Below are positions 41,230-52,780 of a stretch of DNA of 64,000 bases, in pieces. How positions within the stretch are numbered: the stretch's first letter is position 1; each line of letters begins with the position of its first letter. Location of the stretch: NCBI GenBank assembly GCA_009760855.2, contig WPIO01000023.1, positions 5,322,501 through 5,386,500 of the forward strand. Direction: 5' to 3'. Origin of the DNA: Cristatella mucedo (lineage: Eukaryota; Bryozoa; Phylactolaemata; Cristatellidae). The notes beneath the pieces are model-generated. The model worked only from the letters and a program-made list of their open reading frames with translations, did no database searches and was not told the DNA's origin. The translations under genes were made by a program, and so were the position numbers.

Positions 41230-41765
41230 CTGCGTATGTTCAGTAATGTAACTTTACAAAAATTGAGGCTTGCTTTAGTAACAGTTACAGAGGCAAGTGA
41301 GCCGTGCATCTTCGACACCTCCTTACATGGGTTCCTGCCCGTGATATACAAATGCCTCTACTTTGGTACAAAGCTCGGTCTAACCTACTTATTCTTCCAG
41401 CTGTCTCTGACACATTTATGATCCGGTCTCTTTAGATGTGCCACTAACCAACCTCTAATCCTTTGAAGACCGGTCTTCGGTTACTCGGGACCTCAGTCTG
41501 GAACTCTGAACCACCTGACAATTAGGCATCACTTGGCTTGACAATATTCAAAGAAAAACTGAAAACCTACCCAAATCCCCGAGCATATCCTGCATACAAG
41601 TGAATTGTCCTGCATGTACTTAGGTGTGCAGCAATTGTACTTGCCATTTTCCCTACACAGTTGATTTGCTTCCTTACCAGCCTAAGTGATTTCCGAGAAA
41701 TAGATAATAGTTCTCCAGGGGTTACATAAGAGATGCTTTATTATTGTTATCATTATTAGTAGTAT
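41230..41765 (+). mobile_element. Strongly decayed LINE fragment
   Basis: Faint RT C-terminal similarity (AACCTACTTATTCTTCCAGC, CTAATCCTTTGAAGACCGGT, TCTGGAACTCTGAACCACCT), then a tail resembling CCTAAGTGATTTCCGAGAAA and an ATTATTGTTATCATTATT end. Confidence 0.6.
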
Positions 41766-41869
41766 CGCTCTTATTAATTGCATAACGAAAACTACCTGGA
41801 CGAGCAGGCTATGTAAACTCTCCAGGGTGACCACACTTTAACAGGGGCCTAACTATCTCGCTAATCTCA

Positions 41870-42700
41870 TAAGAATAAATAACACATTTGTACAGCACTC
41901 TGGGAGAACTATATCTCTTTCCAGGCACTTCACATATTCTGGAAAGCAAGCATTTTAATTGATTAGCGATAACATGCACAGTGTTAGCACGCATTAGGAA
42001 ACAGAGGAAAATCCACACAGATCCAGCCTATGGTGTGAGGAACAGGTAAATGTTTAGCTTCTTTTTTAATATTAAGACAGGAAAGGTTGAAACATCAATT
42101 GAGAGTGAGTTCCAGCCTTTGGGAGCATACAAACTACGTGAGATCCCCAAAGAACTGAGGTTGGTTAGAGGCACAGCTGAGCGATTTGAGTCAGAAGAGC
42201 ACCTAGTACTATGCCTAGCCAGGTTGGGAACTAGTTCGGACGGGTAGGTTGGTGCAAGAGAATGACGGGACCTCGAAGTAAGTGACAAAACTCAAAAGTC
42301 AAAACACTGCTTGACGGGAGCCATTACAGGTCGGTGAAAAGGGGTCTAATGTGGTAATGGCTACATTCACAACAGACGAGCATGGCTTCAGAGTTGCACA
42401 GGCCTGAACACCTGTGAGCAATGAGTTTCAAAGGTTGAGACGGATGTCACGAATGCATTGATTAATGATGAACCCGGATGTAATGTGCCTTTCTAAGCAA
42501 GCCCAAATCTTTGCAATTTTAGAACTACACTTCTGAAAGTAGCAAGACTCTGCTGCAGAGCTATTGCTATCAGGCGAGTCACAGAACAGAACAGGACACC
42601 CAGATTTCGTGCAGATGCTAGGAGACGGGAATTCAGTCAAGGCAACTGGCTGGGTTCCAGCTTTTACCCTTGAGAAGTTAAACTTAACTTGTTATTACTT
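41870..42700 (-). mobile_element. Decayed LINE RT C-terminus, minus strand
   Basis: The minus-strand frame at 42028-42288 reads LAPTYPSELVPNLARHSTRC and SLGISRSLYAPKGWNSLSID. Further upstream SSKIAKIWACLERHITSGF is the RT thumb region. It ends in the shared 3' tail with AATAAATAA. Confidence 0.82.
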
Positions 42701-43269
42701 TGATTGCAAGGCTACTGGCTGGGGTAACAAATCCAAATTATAAACGATCTGCATATTCGAGATGCAGACTGGGGATGGCCCCAGTCAATGAGACAGAGTG
42801 GTATCCCTTCGAATCTCTAACAATATATTCATGTGGAGAGTGGTGATTTCGAGACAGAATATGATCTTACCAGTGACCATGGCAACAAAGTCTGTGCAAT
42901 ATGTGGTTAGCACAGTCAGAGCCTGCTATTGCGTGTGCGAAATGAGGTCGAGTTTGAAATCGCATCATTAATCACTCCCGTTCAGGACAGCTGATAAGCA
43001 AATCAATTTTCACATGAAGGAAAAGTGCTGCAACTTATATGCAGTGTCTGTACACACACTTATAGCCTATAGACACACATTTTCAGCAGCATAATCTCGT
43101 CAGCAATGTTGACCCAATGAGGTCGAGCCCTCCCTTCCCAGATGAGGTCTTTCGCTTGATTATCCCAATGTGGACTTGAACACGGCTAATTTTATTGAGC
43201 ATTCACGTGGCTGTGTGAACACCACTAGTTTGGCAGACGTTTCAAAGCAAACTAGCCCTTACGTTTCAG

Positions 43270-43350
43270 CCAACAAAAGGTTAGGTGCTTGCACTTCACG
43301 ACTGACCAAGGTCGTGGGTTCGACTCCTGTAGCAGGCAGTCCTTCATTAC
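43270..43350 (+). mobile_element. SINE family 2 head
   Basis: AGGTGCTTGCACTTCACGAC, then AAGGTCGTGGGTTCGACTCC (a good B-box) and TGTAGCAGGC. The 3' half is not recognisable. Confidence 0.55.
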
Positions 43351-44783
43351 TAGCTGCAAGAAGGGTGATTTCTACCGCTACATTCACATGACTGCTGAAT
43401 CAGACGACCTTAACCATTTTTCTTATTAGAAGTTTGGTAAGCTAGGTGAACACGAGTTCTTTCTTCTGGAGCTTTTAAATATTACAGATGGAGATGCAGA
43501 AAGTCAAGAGGCTTTGGTGTGCCTAGCCACAGAGTGTGAGCACTATCTACGAGCCTGAAAAAACATGGCCATCAGTTAACACAAGCAGAGCTTTCAGTCC
43601 AAAGGGCAAAGTCATGGAACAACCAACTGGTGACTGCAACTCGTGGCAACTCAGCCTTGCTAAATTATGAATCCAGTTGGTATAGATCCAACTGCTATGC
43701 TGGATTCCATGAGCCCAAACACTTACTAGCCTTCATCTGGACACGGAGGCACAAGCACTCCGAGTGCAGACCAGCCAACGATGCAGTGCAGCAATCGGTC
43801 AAAGCACCGATCTGTATATATTAAGATGGGTGATCACCACGGGTATAGCCATGATTAACCCACGGAGGGCCATACCTTGACTTTTCGAGATGCAGCCTAT
43901 CACAGGAAGGCAGCTCTGGGCGGGGGGGGGGGGTGGGGTGACTAAACCTTCTCAAACATCCCTTCGGCAAGGGCTATTTAGACCCATCGTGTAAGCACAC
44001 AGTAATGTCAGGGCCATCCACATCAGAAAATAAAGCTGGTATATGCAGTGACCATCAGCTGCAAGTTATTAAGCACAGTAACATGATGCTTCGTGAAGAG
44101 TGGCATGGGCTAACACATTCATCACCCTTGCAATGCTACTAGGCCCTTCATGGTCATGCCGACACACTAGCTCGGCGGACTGTTAAGGGCTTCCTTAAGA
44201 ATTTGGTTCACTCAGTGCGCTATGAATTTTTTTTATTATTTTCAGTGCTGCTGTTGTAATTACCACGGCCTGAACCAGTGCTTGTCAACAAGGACAGAAG
44301 GATCGCCCTTCATTCTAGAGCAGCTGTAATTCGAGCAGCAGCTACGAGTGAGTCATGGCACTAGCACAGAAACACTACGAGCACTGCGATACTGGCCACA
44401 AAACGAGCAAGTGATGGAGCAGGAATGAAGTCGATTCATGTCAGCTTTGTACGACTATACCACCAGCTCCCACCTAGTCAAGTCGGCTTCGGCAAATAGG
44501 CACAATACCCAAATATTCTTTGTGGAAACAGTTCATGAAATGGTAAAAGAGTTAATTTAATGATAAGCAAGGTACATGCCTCCACGCATGCAGAAGCTGA
44601 CAAGAAGGGCTGCTCGTTAGCAGGAACCATGGTTAGTAAGACGCACAGACCAGCACTCAAACTAACACAAGAAACTACCAAGTGACTATAAGAATGACCA
44701 GTTCGTTAGAGGGCACAGAAAGCTGAGCAGAACAGATTTGTCTTTAGCATAGACTCAGGAAAGTCAATGCAGTACAAGTAACA

Positions 44784-45820
44784 GCAAAAGCCTGTCTGCA
44801 GTCTTTTGGCATAGCTTCGAACAAGCTAAGCTTACACTAAAGACAGTAGAGGTACCCTACACAGTCCTAGCTCACTCAAAAATGCTTCGGTAACGCTTGA
44901 AGCTCTAACCTTAGCATATGCAGGTAGAGAGCAAAGGCTACAGAACAAGAAGCAGGTGGTGGTGACTGAAGCCAGAGGCAGGTTCCTGAATGTAGTTGCA
45001 TAAAAGATTGCTGAAGGCCCTATCCTGAAATCCTTTGGAGACCGGGCCTTTAGTTCGAACGCCCTCTAAAGCCTCGAACTCACTCCCGACTGACGTCACG
45101 ACGTCCCTGGCATTTAAAAGGAAACTAAAGCATTTGCTGGTGTGTGCTCATGCGTGCTGACACTGTACATGTTATCCCTAACCAATTGGCATGCTCTACA
45201 ACATCTGTTGAATACGTAGACAAGAGGTTAAACTCTATTAGGGCGCCAAATAAATGTCATTATAATTATTATTAACCTGCGGATGCACTTCGCTACGCAG
45301 CCGCATGCCCACATCCTGGCTAACAGCCGGTCAAGAAACATTGAGTGAGCTCAACAAGTCGGCAGGTACTAGCCAGCTCAGTCAAGCACGCGGCTTATAA
45401 AAAGAGCATGAGGTAGGAAGGCGGGGAGGCTGAGAACTTCACAGGTACTGCACTTCCAGAGAGCCCAGCAGACAACCGTTAAGGCTAAGCCTTCTGTGCG
45501 GTCGAGCCCAGCTTTAACAACGCAAAACTCATTGAAATTGGCTAACGACGATGGAGTTTTGCCACCGCTTGGCCCGAGCCGGACAACTACAAAACAGGAC
45601 GCCAAAGTCGATCTCGTCAGCTTCGCTCGAACAAAGAATTCAGCAGCCGACCCGAAGTAAAAGCCTGCCCGCAGTATTTTGGCATAGCTTCGAACAATTA
45701 CACTAAAGACGACAGTAGAGGTACCCAAAACAGTCCTAGCTCACTCAAAAAAATGCTTCGGGAGTGCTTGAAGCTCTAACCTTAGCGTATACAGGTAGAG
45801 AGCGAAGGCCGCAGAACAAG
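44784..45820. repeat. Direct duplication of about 165 bp (44784-44949 and 45656-45820)
   Basis: Both copies read through TTTTGGCATAGCTTCGAACA, CAGTCCTAGCTCACTCAAAA, CTTGAAGCTCTAACCTTAGC and CAGGTAGAGAGC in the same order. A 9 bp indel and scattered substitutions separate them. The interval holds a LINE fragment. Confidence 0.75.
45030..45275 (+). mobile_element. LINE fragment between two direct duplicate segments
   Basis: Carries GGAGACCGGGCCTTTAGTTC, the NSLP-equivalent region, a shortened 3'UTR and an ATTATTATT tail. It lies between the two copies of a 165 bp duplication. Confidence 0.75.
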
Positions 45821-45966
45821 CTCACAAGCCTGCAAGGTTGGGGGCAGTCGATTGTACCAGCACAGACTCAAGAAAAAGACCACCAGTCTACGTGAAGAAA
45901 AATGAGACACCCGCTACGTCCTTACGCTAGCTACGAGGCTGACTTCGCACCGTTGTTGGGCCTTAC

Positions 45967-46045
45967 CACGCGCCGTTGTTTTGAACTTCGTCCGTGTAGG
46001 CCGCCATTTTGTTACCGAATATGCGGGTATCTCCGCGCCAACAAT
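45967..46045 (-). other. PBRM1: Probable non-coding first exon of PBRM1 (3' edge defined, 5' edge approximate)
   Basis: On the minus strand GCGTG is followed by a full-consensus donor GTAAGG at 45966. The segment lies in the CpG-rich block upstream of coding exon 1 and contains an ATGGCGGC element. Splicing to the acceptor before 39807 would make a leader with one short upstream reading frame. The 5' edge is a guess. No transcript evidence is available here. Confidence 0.4.
45998..46011 (-). promoter_or_regulatory. YY1/TISU-like element CAAAATGGCGGC
   Basis: The minus strand reads CAAAATGGCGGC, differing at one base from the TISU consensus SAASATGGCGGC and fitting the YY1 core AANATGGCG. Such elements normally sit just downstream of transcription starts of broadly expressed genes. 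It lies just inside the predicted first exon, as expected if it is a core promoter element. Confidence 0.45.
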
Positions 46046-46159
46046 ACAGCCGTCTACTGAATTTAGCTGTTCAGAGAGATAATTTTTGGATAAAATACTT
46101 CATATATGTTTACAATATTATTAATTTCAAGTTAAAAAACTAATTTTCAAGGCAATAAC

Positions 46160-47650
46160 GCGAAACTCATTTTCTTGATAACTGTAGCGGAACTTACGGT
46201 AGGCCGTCTCCTGCGGCCACACTCGCTACCTCTCGCGTTTTACTTATTAAGAATTATGAGTGTCGCGTCGCTAAGCGCATCTTCCCACGCGTTGGAGCCC
46301 TGCTCTTCTAAAGTATTTCTTAAATTCTACGGTTGCTGCTATGAGGATGTCATCCCCACGGCTGACAAAGGTATTACATCGGGACTCGCCCGCCGTCCGA
46401 ATGAGCAAGGGCGATCGGCCGCTGTCGCGCACGTCTCGCGATCGCGCCGCGTCTGTCGCCACTATGGCTGCCTACCTTTCATGCGCACAGCTTGCATGAA
46501 GTGCGCATATCGCTGAAAAATTTCCAGCCTCGCGCTCATCAATCGGTCACTGTATCAGAAATAACTCGGGAGGCTGGCCGCCGGCTTGGCTGCGGCTTGG
46601 GCGGAGCGGTCCGCCGGCCAACTTGAGCGCCGACCGCGCCGCAACGGCGCTCATGCGCTTGCAGCAGTAGAGCAGCAGCTGGCTCATTAGTGCGCTCGCG
46701 TATAGAAACTGACTGTACGAGCTCACCGGAGCTGCGCCGGAAGCCAACGTCGTCGATATTTGAGCCTCGCTTTACTTGATCGCTTCGCTCGCTCGCTAAT
46801 CGCTTCGCTTTGTACGTTTCAGCGCCGGCCACGCTCCCGCGCGATCCTGAGACCCGGACCAGTTGGATGCGAGCCCTCGAAGCGCGCAGGAGAAGGAGAG
46901 AATGGCAGCGGCCGCCGAAGTAACAGAGGAAAGAGGTTCGCGAGTGGCGGGTGAGCGGCCTCTCGTACTCCGCGAGACACACTTCCGCTCGCGATTTCGC
47001 TGGGAAGGAAGGAAGGAGGCCACTCCGCGAAGAGCGCAGCAAAACAGCTCACTCGTCCTCCTCGAATTAATCACTATAGGAACAGCATCGGCCACGCCCA
47101 CCGACGCCGTTCGCTAGCATCCGCGGATTTCGCCGCGTAAAAGCCCCCGAGCGCCTGGCCACCTCCGGTGTGCGCCGCGCACGACTCTTCGGAAGTTTTG
47201 GGCTGCGCGTCGTGTGCCTGCGGATGCGACTGAACGGCGAAGGGTGCGAAAGTAGTAAAAACGATATCTCGGGAAACTCGCAGCACGAGTTCTGGCGAAG
47301 CACGTGACCGGAGCCCACCTGTTCGTCGAGCCAGTGGGACCAACTTATTGGCTCAGGCTTACAGAATCGGGCTTACAGAACTAGCCGAGGCTCCGCGAGG
47401 TCATCTCAGCTCAAAGCCGCTCAGAATCGAATGTCTGTCGCGCCGCACAGCCGCTCCGCTCCGCGCAGGGTGGCTGGCGGTGCCCGCGCTGCTCAGACTC
47501 CGGCGGCACAGCGAGCTAGCGAATTCGACCCGCCGCAGCAGCAGCAGCAGCCGGCCCCGTTTCGCCACGCGGCGGCGGCGGCGGCGGCGCATCTCCGGCT
47601 CTCCACGCGGCGGCGGCGTATCGGAGCGTGCTGATACTGTGCATGCTGCC
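46160..47650. promoter_or_regulatory. CpG-rich block, probable promoter region
   Basis: Much richer in G+C and in CpG than the surrounding DNA, with many long overlapping open frames on both strands that look like by-products of base composition. It contains (GCA)n and (GGC)n triplet runs at about 47530-47625. It lies directly upstream of the predicted PBRM1 first exon. Confidence 0.5.
46902..46950 (+). CDS. Candidate first coding exon of a divergent gene (unrecognised)
   Basis: An ATG with A at -3 and G at +4 in the CpG-rich block opens MAAAAEVTEERGSRVA and runs into a consensus donor GTGAGC. Ala/Glu-rich starts like this are common in first exons. It points away from PBRM1, about 0.9 kb from its predicted start, as in a bidirectional promoter. 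I found no convincing next exon in the window, so this may be chance in GC-rich DNA. Confidence 0.22.
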
Positions 47651-47838
47651 ACTAATCACATTTGCATGCTGACCCAGTGCATGTCACCCCTAACCGTGTT
47701 ATTCATTTTGTTTGTTTACCAAGCATGATTTTACTCACCATTCAGTTGCATTTCCCTTTGCAGCAAATGTAAAGCGCCTAGAGAGAGATTAAGTTCTCTG
47801 AGGGCGCTCTATCGAGTGCACTATTGTTATTATTACTG
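47625..47838 (+). mobile_element. LINE 3'UTR fragment at the edge of the CpG-rich block
   Basis: Starts at GTGCTGATACTGTGCATGCT and carries the whole 3'UTR and the tail hairpin with little decay. It separates the CpG-rich block from the 175 bp array. Confidence 0.85.
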
Positions 47839-47944
47839 AAGCGACGCCGTAGCCACGCCGTTCTCGCGCGAGCGCCAACGCAATCGCGTCGCCCAAGCGC
47901 TTACCGGAGCAGGGTGGGCGGGCGGGTGGAACCCTTTCCGACGA

Positions 47945-50600
47945 ATTCGATGGTTTACCGCAATCCATCGCAATCTACTCTAATAATGCTAGCAACGACC
48001 AGACGTAAGCGTTTCCGAGCTCAAAAATTTCGCTGATATTGTAGTACACGTTCGAATTTATCTGTCCTTAAAATTTCATGTTGCTACGCGCACGCGCACT
48101 TATGCAAATGAGCTTTGACGCGGGATGCCTGTACCTCAATCCATCCCAATCCATTCTAGTTCTCGTTAAATGCATCCCAAATCTGCTTCGCTCAGCTCCA
48201 AAAAGTCTGGAATATCAAACTACGCTACACGCACATTGTACCCTGATAATTTCTCGCGATTCCACTTACGCGTTCTCAAAAAGTCCACTGAAATAAGATT
48301 GCAGTGGCCCGGGCCAATACCGCAATCCACTGCATTCCACCAGGCAACGAAAGAAATCCTGATCGAAAAGCTCCTTTTTTTATTGCATATGACAGCACTC
48401 TCTGCGACAATTGCATTAAAAAGAATTTCACTTGCATTCGCACGGCCGTTCTCGTGCAATGCGCTGCAATCGACTGCAGTAGCCCGGGCCAATACAGCAA
48501 TCCACTCCAATCCACAGAATCCACCGCATAAAAAATCGAAATAACTTGCGCCGAGCTCCAGTTTTTATTGCATATTAAAGTGGACCATGCTGTGTGCACA
48601 ACCACGTAAAATAAAAATAAATGTACACCCTCGCACTGTGGCAATAGGCGGCTATCGCCTGAAATGACCTGGAAAACTACCGAAATCCACTCTATTCCAC
48701 TGCAAATCATCCTCAAATCGCCATCGCGAAGCTCTAATTGACATTGCATATAGGACTAGACTCAGTTCAAAGTACATGCACAGAATTTTGCTCCATTGTG
48801 CACACGCGTTCTCATGCAATGAATTGCAAACGACTGCAACGACCCGGTCCCATATGGCAACCCATCTCAATTCGCCGAAATCCGCTGCAATCTGCTAGGC
48901 AGCGACGAGAACGTGTACACTAGAAGCTCTAATTATAATCGCACACTGCTCTACTCTTTGGTTATTGTGTACTTGCATAACTTCACTGTAATTGCCTCGG
49001 CCATTCTGCAGCAATGCACTGCAATCGACTGCAACTGCCCGGGCCAGTACGTTAATGTACCGCAACCCGCCGAAAAACGACCATAATGCGTACACTTAAA
49101 GCTCTAATAGTAATTGTACGTTGCTCTAATTTTTGTTTATTGTGTAATCCCACAGTTTCACTACAATCGCCTCGATTATTCGGCAGCAATGCACTGCAAT
49201 TGACTGCAATGGCCCGGGCCAATACCTCAATTTACAGCAATCTGATGCAAAATTCTCTTAAATCGGTTTGGCAACGCTTCAATTTTTAGTGCATGTTACA
49301 AAGCACGCTGGTTAAAGTCAACCACATCATTTTAAGCAATTGCGCTCGTACAATCTCGGGCAATGCATGGCAATCTACGGCAACGGCTTGGCTCGAAGCA
49401 GCAATCCACTACAATTCGTGGCAAGTTGACACTAAATTGGCTGCAGACGTGCTGATTGTCATCGCATTTCACATTTCCTTGTGCTAAAAGTGAAATCTTA
49501 GGACTTTCAAGCTATTTTGCACGTTAATTGTCAACAATGCACGGCAATTGACAGCAATGGCAGGGACCAATTCTGAAGTCCATGGCAAATCGACGAGAAA
49601 TCGGCTGCACCAAGCTCTAATTCTCATTCAACGTAACATCTCACTGCTTGCACACATACTTTCAACCAGCTCTGACCGTTCAATCTTGGGCAATGCATGG
49701 CAACAGACGGCAATGGCCCGGCCAAATACGGCAATCCATTATGGTCCATCGCAAATCACTGGAAAGTGACTGGGCCAAGATCAAATATATCTTACCTGTC
49801 ACAGCCCACTGTGTTGAAAGTGAAATCAAATCTCAATTGTCATTACATATAACATTCCGCTGCGTCCAAAATAAAACCGTGGAACGTTCAAGATGCTTTG
49901 TATGCCAACTGTCAGCAATGCACGGCAATCAACAGCAATGGTAGGGGCCGATAGCGAAATCCGTGGACAATTGACAAGATTGGCTGCAATAAACTGCAAC
50001 TCTCATTCCACGTAACATGTACCTGTGTGCGCGAATAATTTTCACCCATGGTACGCGATCAATCGACGGCAACGGCCCGAGGAAATACGCCAATCCATAA
50101 CGGACAGTTACAAATGCACTGACAGTTACTGAGAGAAGCTCTAAATTCTCTCGCGTATTGCACTACACTGCATTAAAAGTGCAGCTACATCCTTTTATAC
50201 AATCGAAAAAGGCACAGTCAAGGGCAATGCACGGCAATTGACGGCAATGGCCAGGTCTCTGCGGCAATCTGGTTCAAATTTGCTGGAAATTGGCTTTTTG
50301 AATTGGTAATTATCCTACTACATAAAGCTCACTGTGGGCGCACATGCTGTTCTTTTTCGCGTTCAACCTTGGGCCATCCATGGCAATCGACGACAATTTC
50401 CCGAGAAAATACAGCAATCTATGATTTTCTTTTACAATTACAAACAAAAGCTGGAGGGAGAAGATCAAATATTTTTTTGCGCAACAGTGCTGTATTAAAA
50501 GTGCAACCGCGTCCTATCAACCAATCTTGAACGTACATGCGAGGGCAATGCGCGGTAATCGACGGCAACGGCCTGGGAAAATACGGAAATTTATCCGTTG
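47945..50600. repeat. Degenerate tandem array, about 175 bp period, roughly 16 copies
   Basis: A recurring core similar to CAATGGCCCGGGCCAATAC appears near 48303, 48477, 48661, 48838, 49031, 49206, 49383, 49555, 49713, 49937, 50069, 50245, 50394 and 50566, most intervals being 170-180 bp. Each core is preceded by two further CAAT-type words at exact 10 bp steps, and many units also share GCTCTAATT and TTGCATATAA words. No open frame is conserved across units. Confidence 0.75.
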
Positions 50601-51518
50601 TAAGTGTAAACACTCAACTCAAGTCGTGAGACCAGGGGTATGGGTCAAGCGATCATACCAGGTGAGAGATACCCTGTGCTTAGCAGAAAAAACATGTCAG
50701 AAAAAACATTGCCGCCGTGCGGTGATCAATTAGGAGACGATTCACCGACGAGTCGGCAGCGCGGAGGAGCCAGCAGAGCGTCGATTGTCCGATGTCGCAG
50801 CGCTGCTCCACTGGTTAGTCCGACGAGTCGGCAGCATAGGGTCCGACGAAACCGGAAGCGAGGCCACGCGAGTTTGAAACGCTGACTAGACGACCTGCTA
50901 TCGACCAGCTGCATGCAAAGTGGCCAGAGAAAGCGATAAAGTTATCTCGAGTTCCTAAGTTAATGTTTTATTCTTATCGCTATTCTTATGATAAGCAGAG
51001 GCTGCAATGTGGCGTAGGACGGAAGTCAAGCTAGATCTTGCGGTATAGAATTAATAAGAGAAAGCTGGGCGCGAGTGAGGCCCAGCTGGGTGGATTTGTA
51101 AAAGCGTCAGCTAAGATGATAGAACGTTCGGAACCCAGGGGTAAATTACATACCAGGGGTCAGAACGTCGTAAATAAAGCGAAGGTCGCTATCTGACCTA
51201 TCGTCGCTGAGTAAATCTTATGGTTTACCAAGCGACGTGCTACAAAGTAATAAACTTGATAGTGGTAATGTAGCCCGAATTATTGTCGCGGACGGCACAG
51301 AACGCTAGCCGGCGTGCAACACCACCAGTTTATTCCTCCTCCACACGGAGCAGGGCGAAGCACAACTCTCCTCGCCCCTCTCGCCCACCGGAGTCCCCCC
51401 GACTCCCTTGGCAAAGCAAACCACTAATCGTACGGCCCTGTTCCCTACCACATCGAGTGTCACAGCCCACTCGTACAGCGATCAGGGGCAGTGTCATCAA
51501 TTAACTAAAACCACAGGT

Positions 51519-51592
51519 AATAATAATAAATTTTAATATAACTCTCAGAGAATTTAATCTCTTTTTAGGTACTTTAAATGCGCTATAGAGGA
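51519..51592 (-). mobile_element. LINE/SINE tail fragment, minus strand
   Basis: Shows AATAATAATAAATTTTAATA then CTCTCAGAGAATTTAATCTC, the reverse complement of the shared 3' tail. No body is attached, so LINE and SINE origin cannot be told apart. Confidence 0.6.
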
Positions 51593-51699
51593 AGCGTGAT
51601 CCTATGGTTACTTGTAACGTGCACTGCGTCAAGCGCCTAGAGAAAGATTAAGTTCTCTGAGGGCGCTTTATCAAGTGAATTATTATTATTATTATTAAC
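51590..51699 (+). mobile_element. LINE 3' tail fragment
   Basis: Very well-preserved tail hairpin (AAGCGCCTAGAGAAAGATTA, then CTCTGAGGGCGCTTTATCAA) and (ATT)n. It abuts an opposite-strand tail at 51519-51592 and a minus-strand LINE starting at about 51700, so insertions have piled up here. Confidence 0.8.
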
Positions 51700-52780
51700 A
51701 TGCAAATACGGGTAGTGCTACCATGCACAGTGTCAGCACACATAAACACACGAAGGACTAATGGCAAAGGACCAACTAAATACTGTGAGAAACAGGTGCG
51801 CTTTTAGATTTCTTTTAAATGTTTTCAATTCAGGGAATGTCGTGTCTTTAGTCGGGAATGAGTTCTAGGCGTGGGAACATATGAACAAAAGGCAGGGACT
51901 TCAAAGGATTTGAGGTTCGTGCGAGGTATATCTAGACGATTTGAATCAGAACAGAAGGTGGTACGATTCCTAGCCTGGTGGAGGAATAGTTCTGATAGGT
52001 AGGCTGTAGCAAAAGAATGAAAGCACGTAAAAGTGAGGTCACAAAACCAATTCCATACGCTGCTAGATTTGGAGCCAGTGCTGGTCGGCGAAATGGTGTG
52101 ACGTGGCAACTGCGCCGCTCAAGACGACAAACCTAGCTGCAGAGTTGTGCACAAACTAGTGCCTGAGTGCACAGACCAGTAGACTTGCAAGTAGTGACTT
52201 ACAGAAGTCGTGACGGGATGTCAAAAGTGTAGGGACTAATTTGGATGTAGCATCCCGGTCTACGCAGGCCCAAATTTTAGGAGTGTTATGTAACTGAAAG
52301 TAGGGCCGACCTAACTATGGAGCTGATTTGATCGTCTAGTGAAAGGTCACTTTGGTTGAAGGCATATAGATTTCATGCAAATGCAACAGGAGATATGCTG
52401 GCTGAACAGATGTTGAACATTAAGCTTTCAATTTCTGAGTCGTACTTGGCTTTTACATAAATAGTAAGCTGGTTTTATCGTGATATAATTTGAAAAAGTT
52501 TGCTGCCGTCCCTGTGCGGATATTAGCAATACATGCAGTAAGGGAGTTGAGAGAGTTCGTCTTGCTGGAATGTTGTGAGGAATCAAAGCAAGAATGCAGC
52601 TTCCTTCAGAGACGGACTCTCGTATTTTGCCTATCTTGCCGACGGAGAAGTTAGAGAAGTGATCGCCTAGGTCACCACAAGAATCACTACGTTACGTACC
52701 TAACCTGGGAGCGGCTATGGAGATGGTTGATGGTAGATGTCAGCATTTTTTGAATGATGCATCTATGATTCAACGACTTG
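51700..52780 (-). mobile_element. Decayed LINE, RT region, minus strand
   Basis: Read on the minus strand, 51825-52109 includes ATAYLSELFLHQARNRTTF and DIPRTNLKSFEVPAF, the same RT C-terminal region as the copy at 63 kb. Sequence out to about 52780 matches the linker upstream of the RT seen in the LINE at 34 kb. Many stops. Confidence 0.75.

Larger units (their letters stand above)
39808..45966 (-). other. PBRM1: Probable leader intron of PBRM1
   Basis: About 6.2 kb between the predicted first exon and the exon carrying the start codon. It holds LINE fragments in both orientations, a SINE, a short perfect-looking hairpin near 40.85 kb, poly(G) runs, and a 165 bp direct duplication at 44.8 and 45.7 kb. 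Between 39.85-40.8 kb and 42.7-44.7 kb I see no coding signal or further repeat other than those listed. Confidence 0.4.

Noticed and set aside
46539-47042. 167-codon minus-strand frame upstream of PBRM1 as an N-terminal extension
   Set aside because: The Arg/Ser-rich sequence overlaps other long frames on both strands in CpG-rich DNA, shows no polybromo similarity and has no phase-compatible link to exon 1.
50820-50853. Hammerhead-ribozyme-like string CCGACGA, GTCGG stem CCGAC, GAAAC
   Set aside because: The first core should be CTGANGA and has C for the essential T. No stem III with a cleavage triplet is found, and CCGACGAGTCGG is simply a short palindrome that also occurs at 50743.
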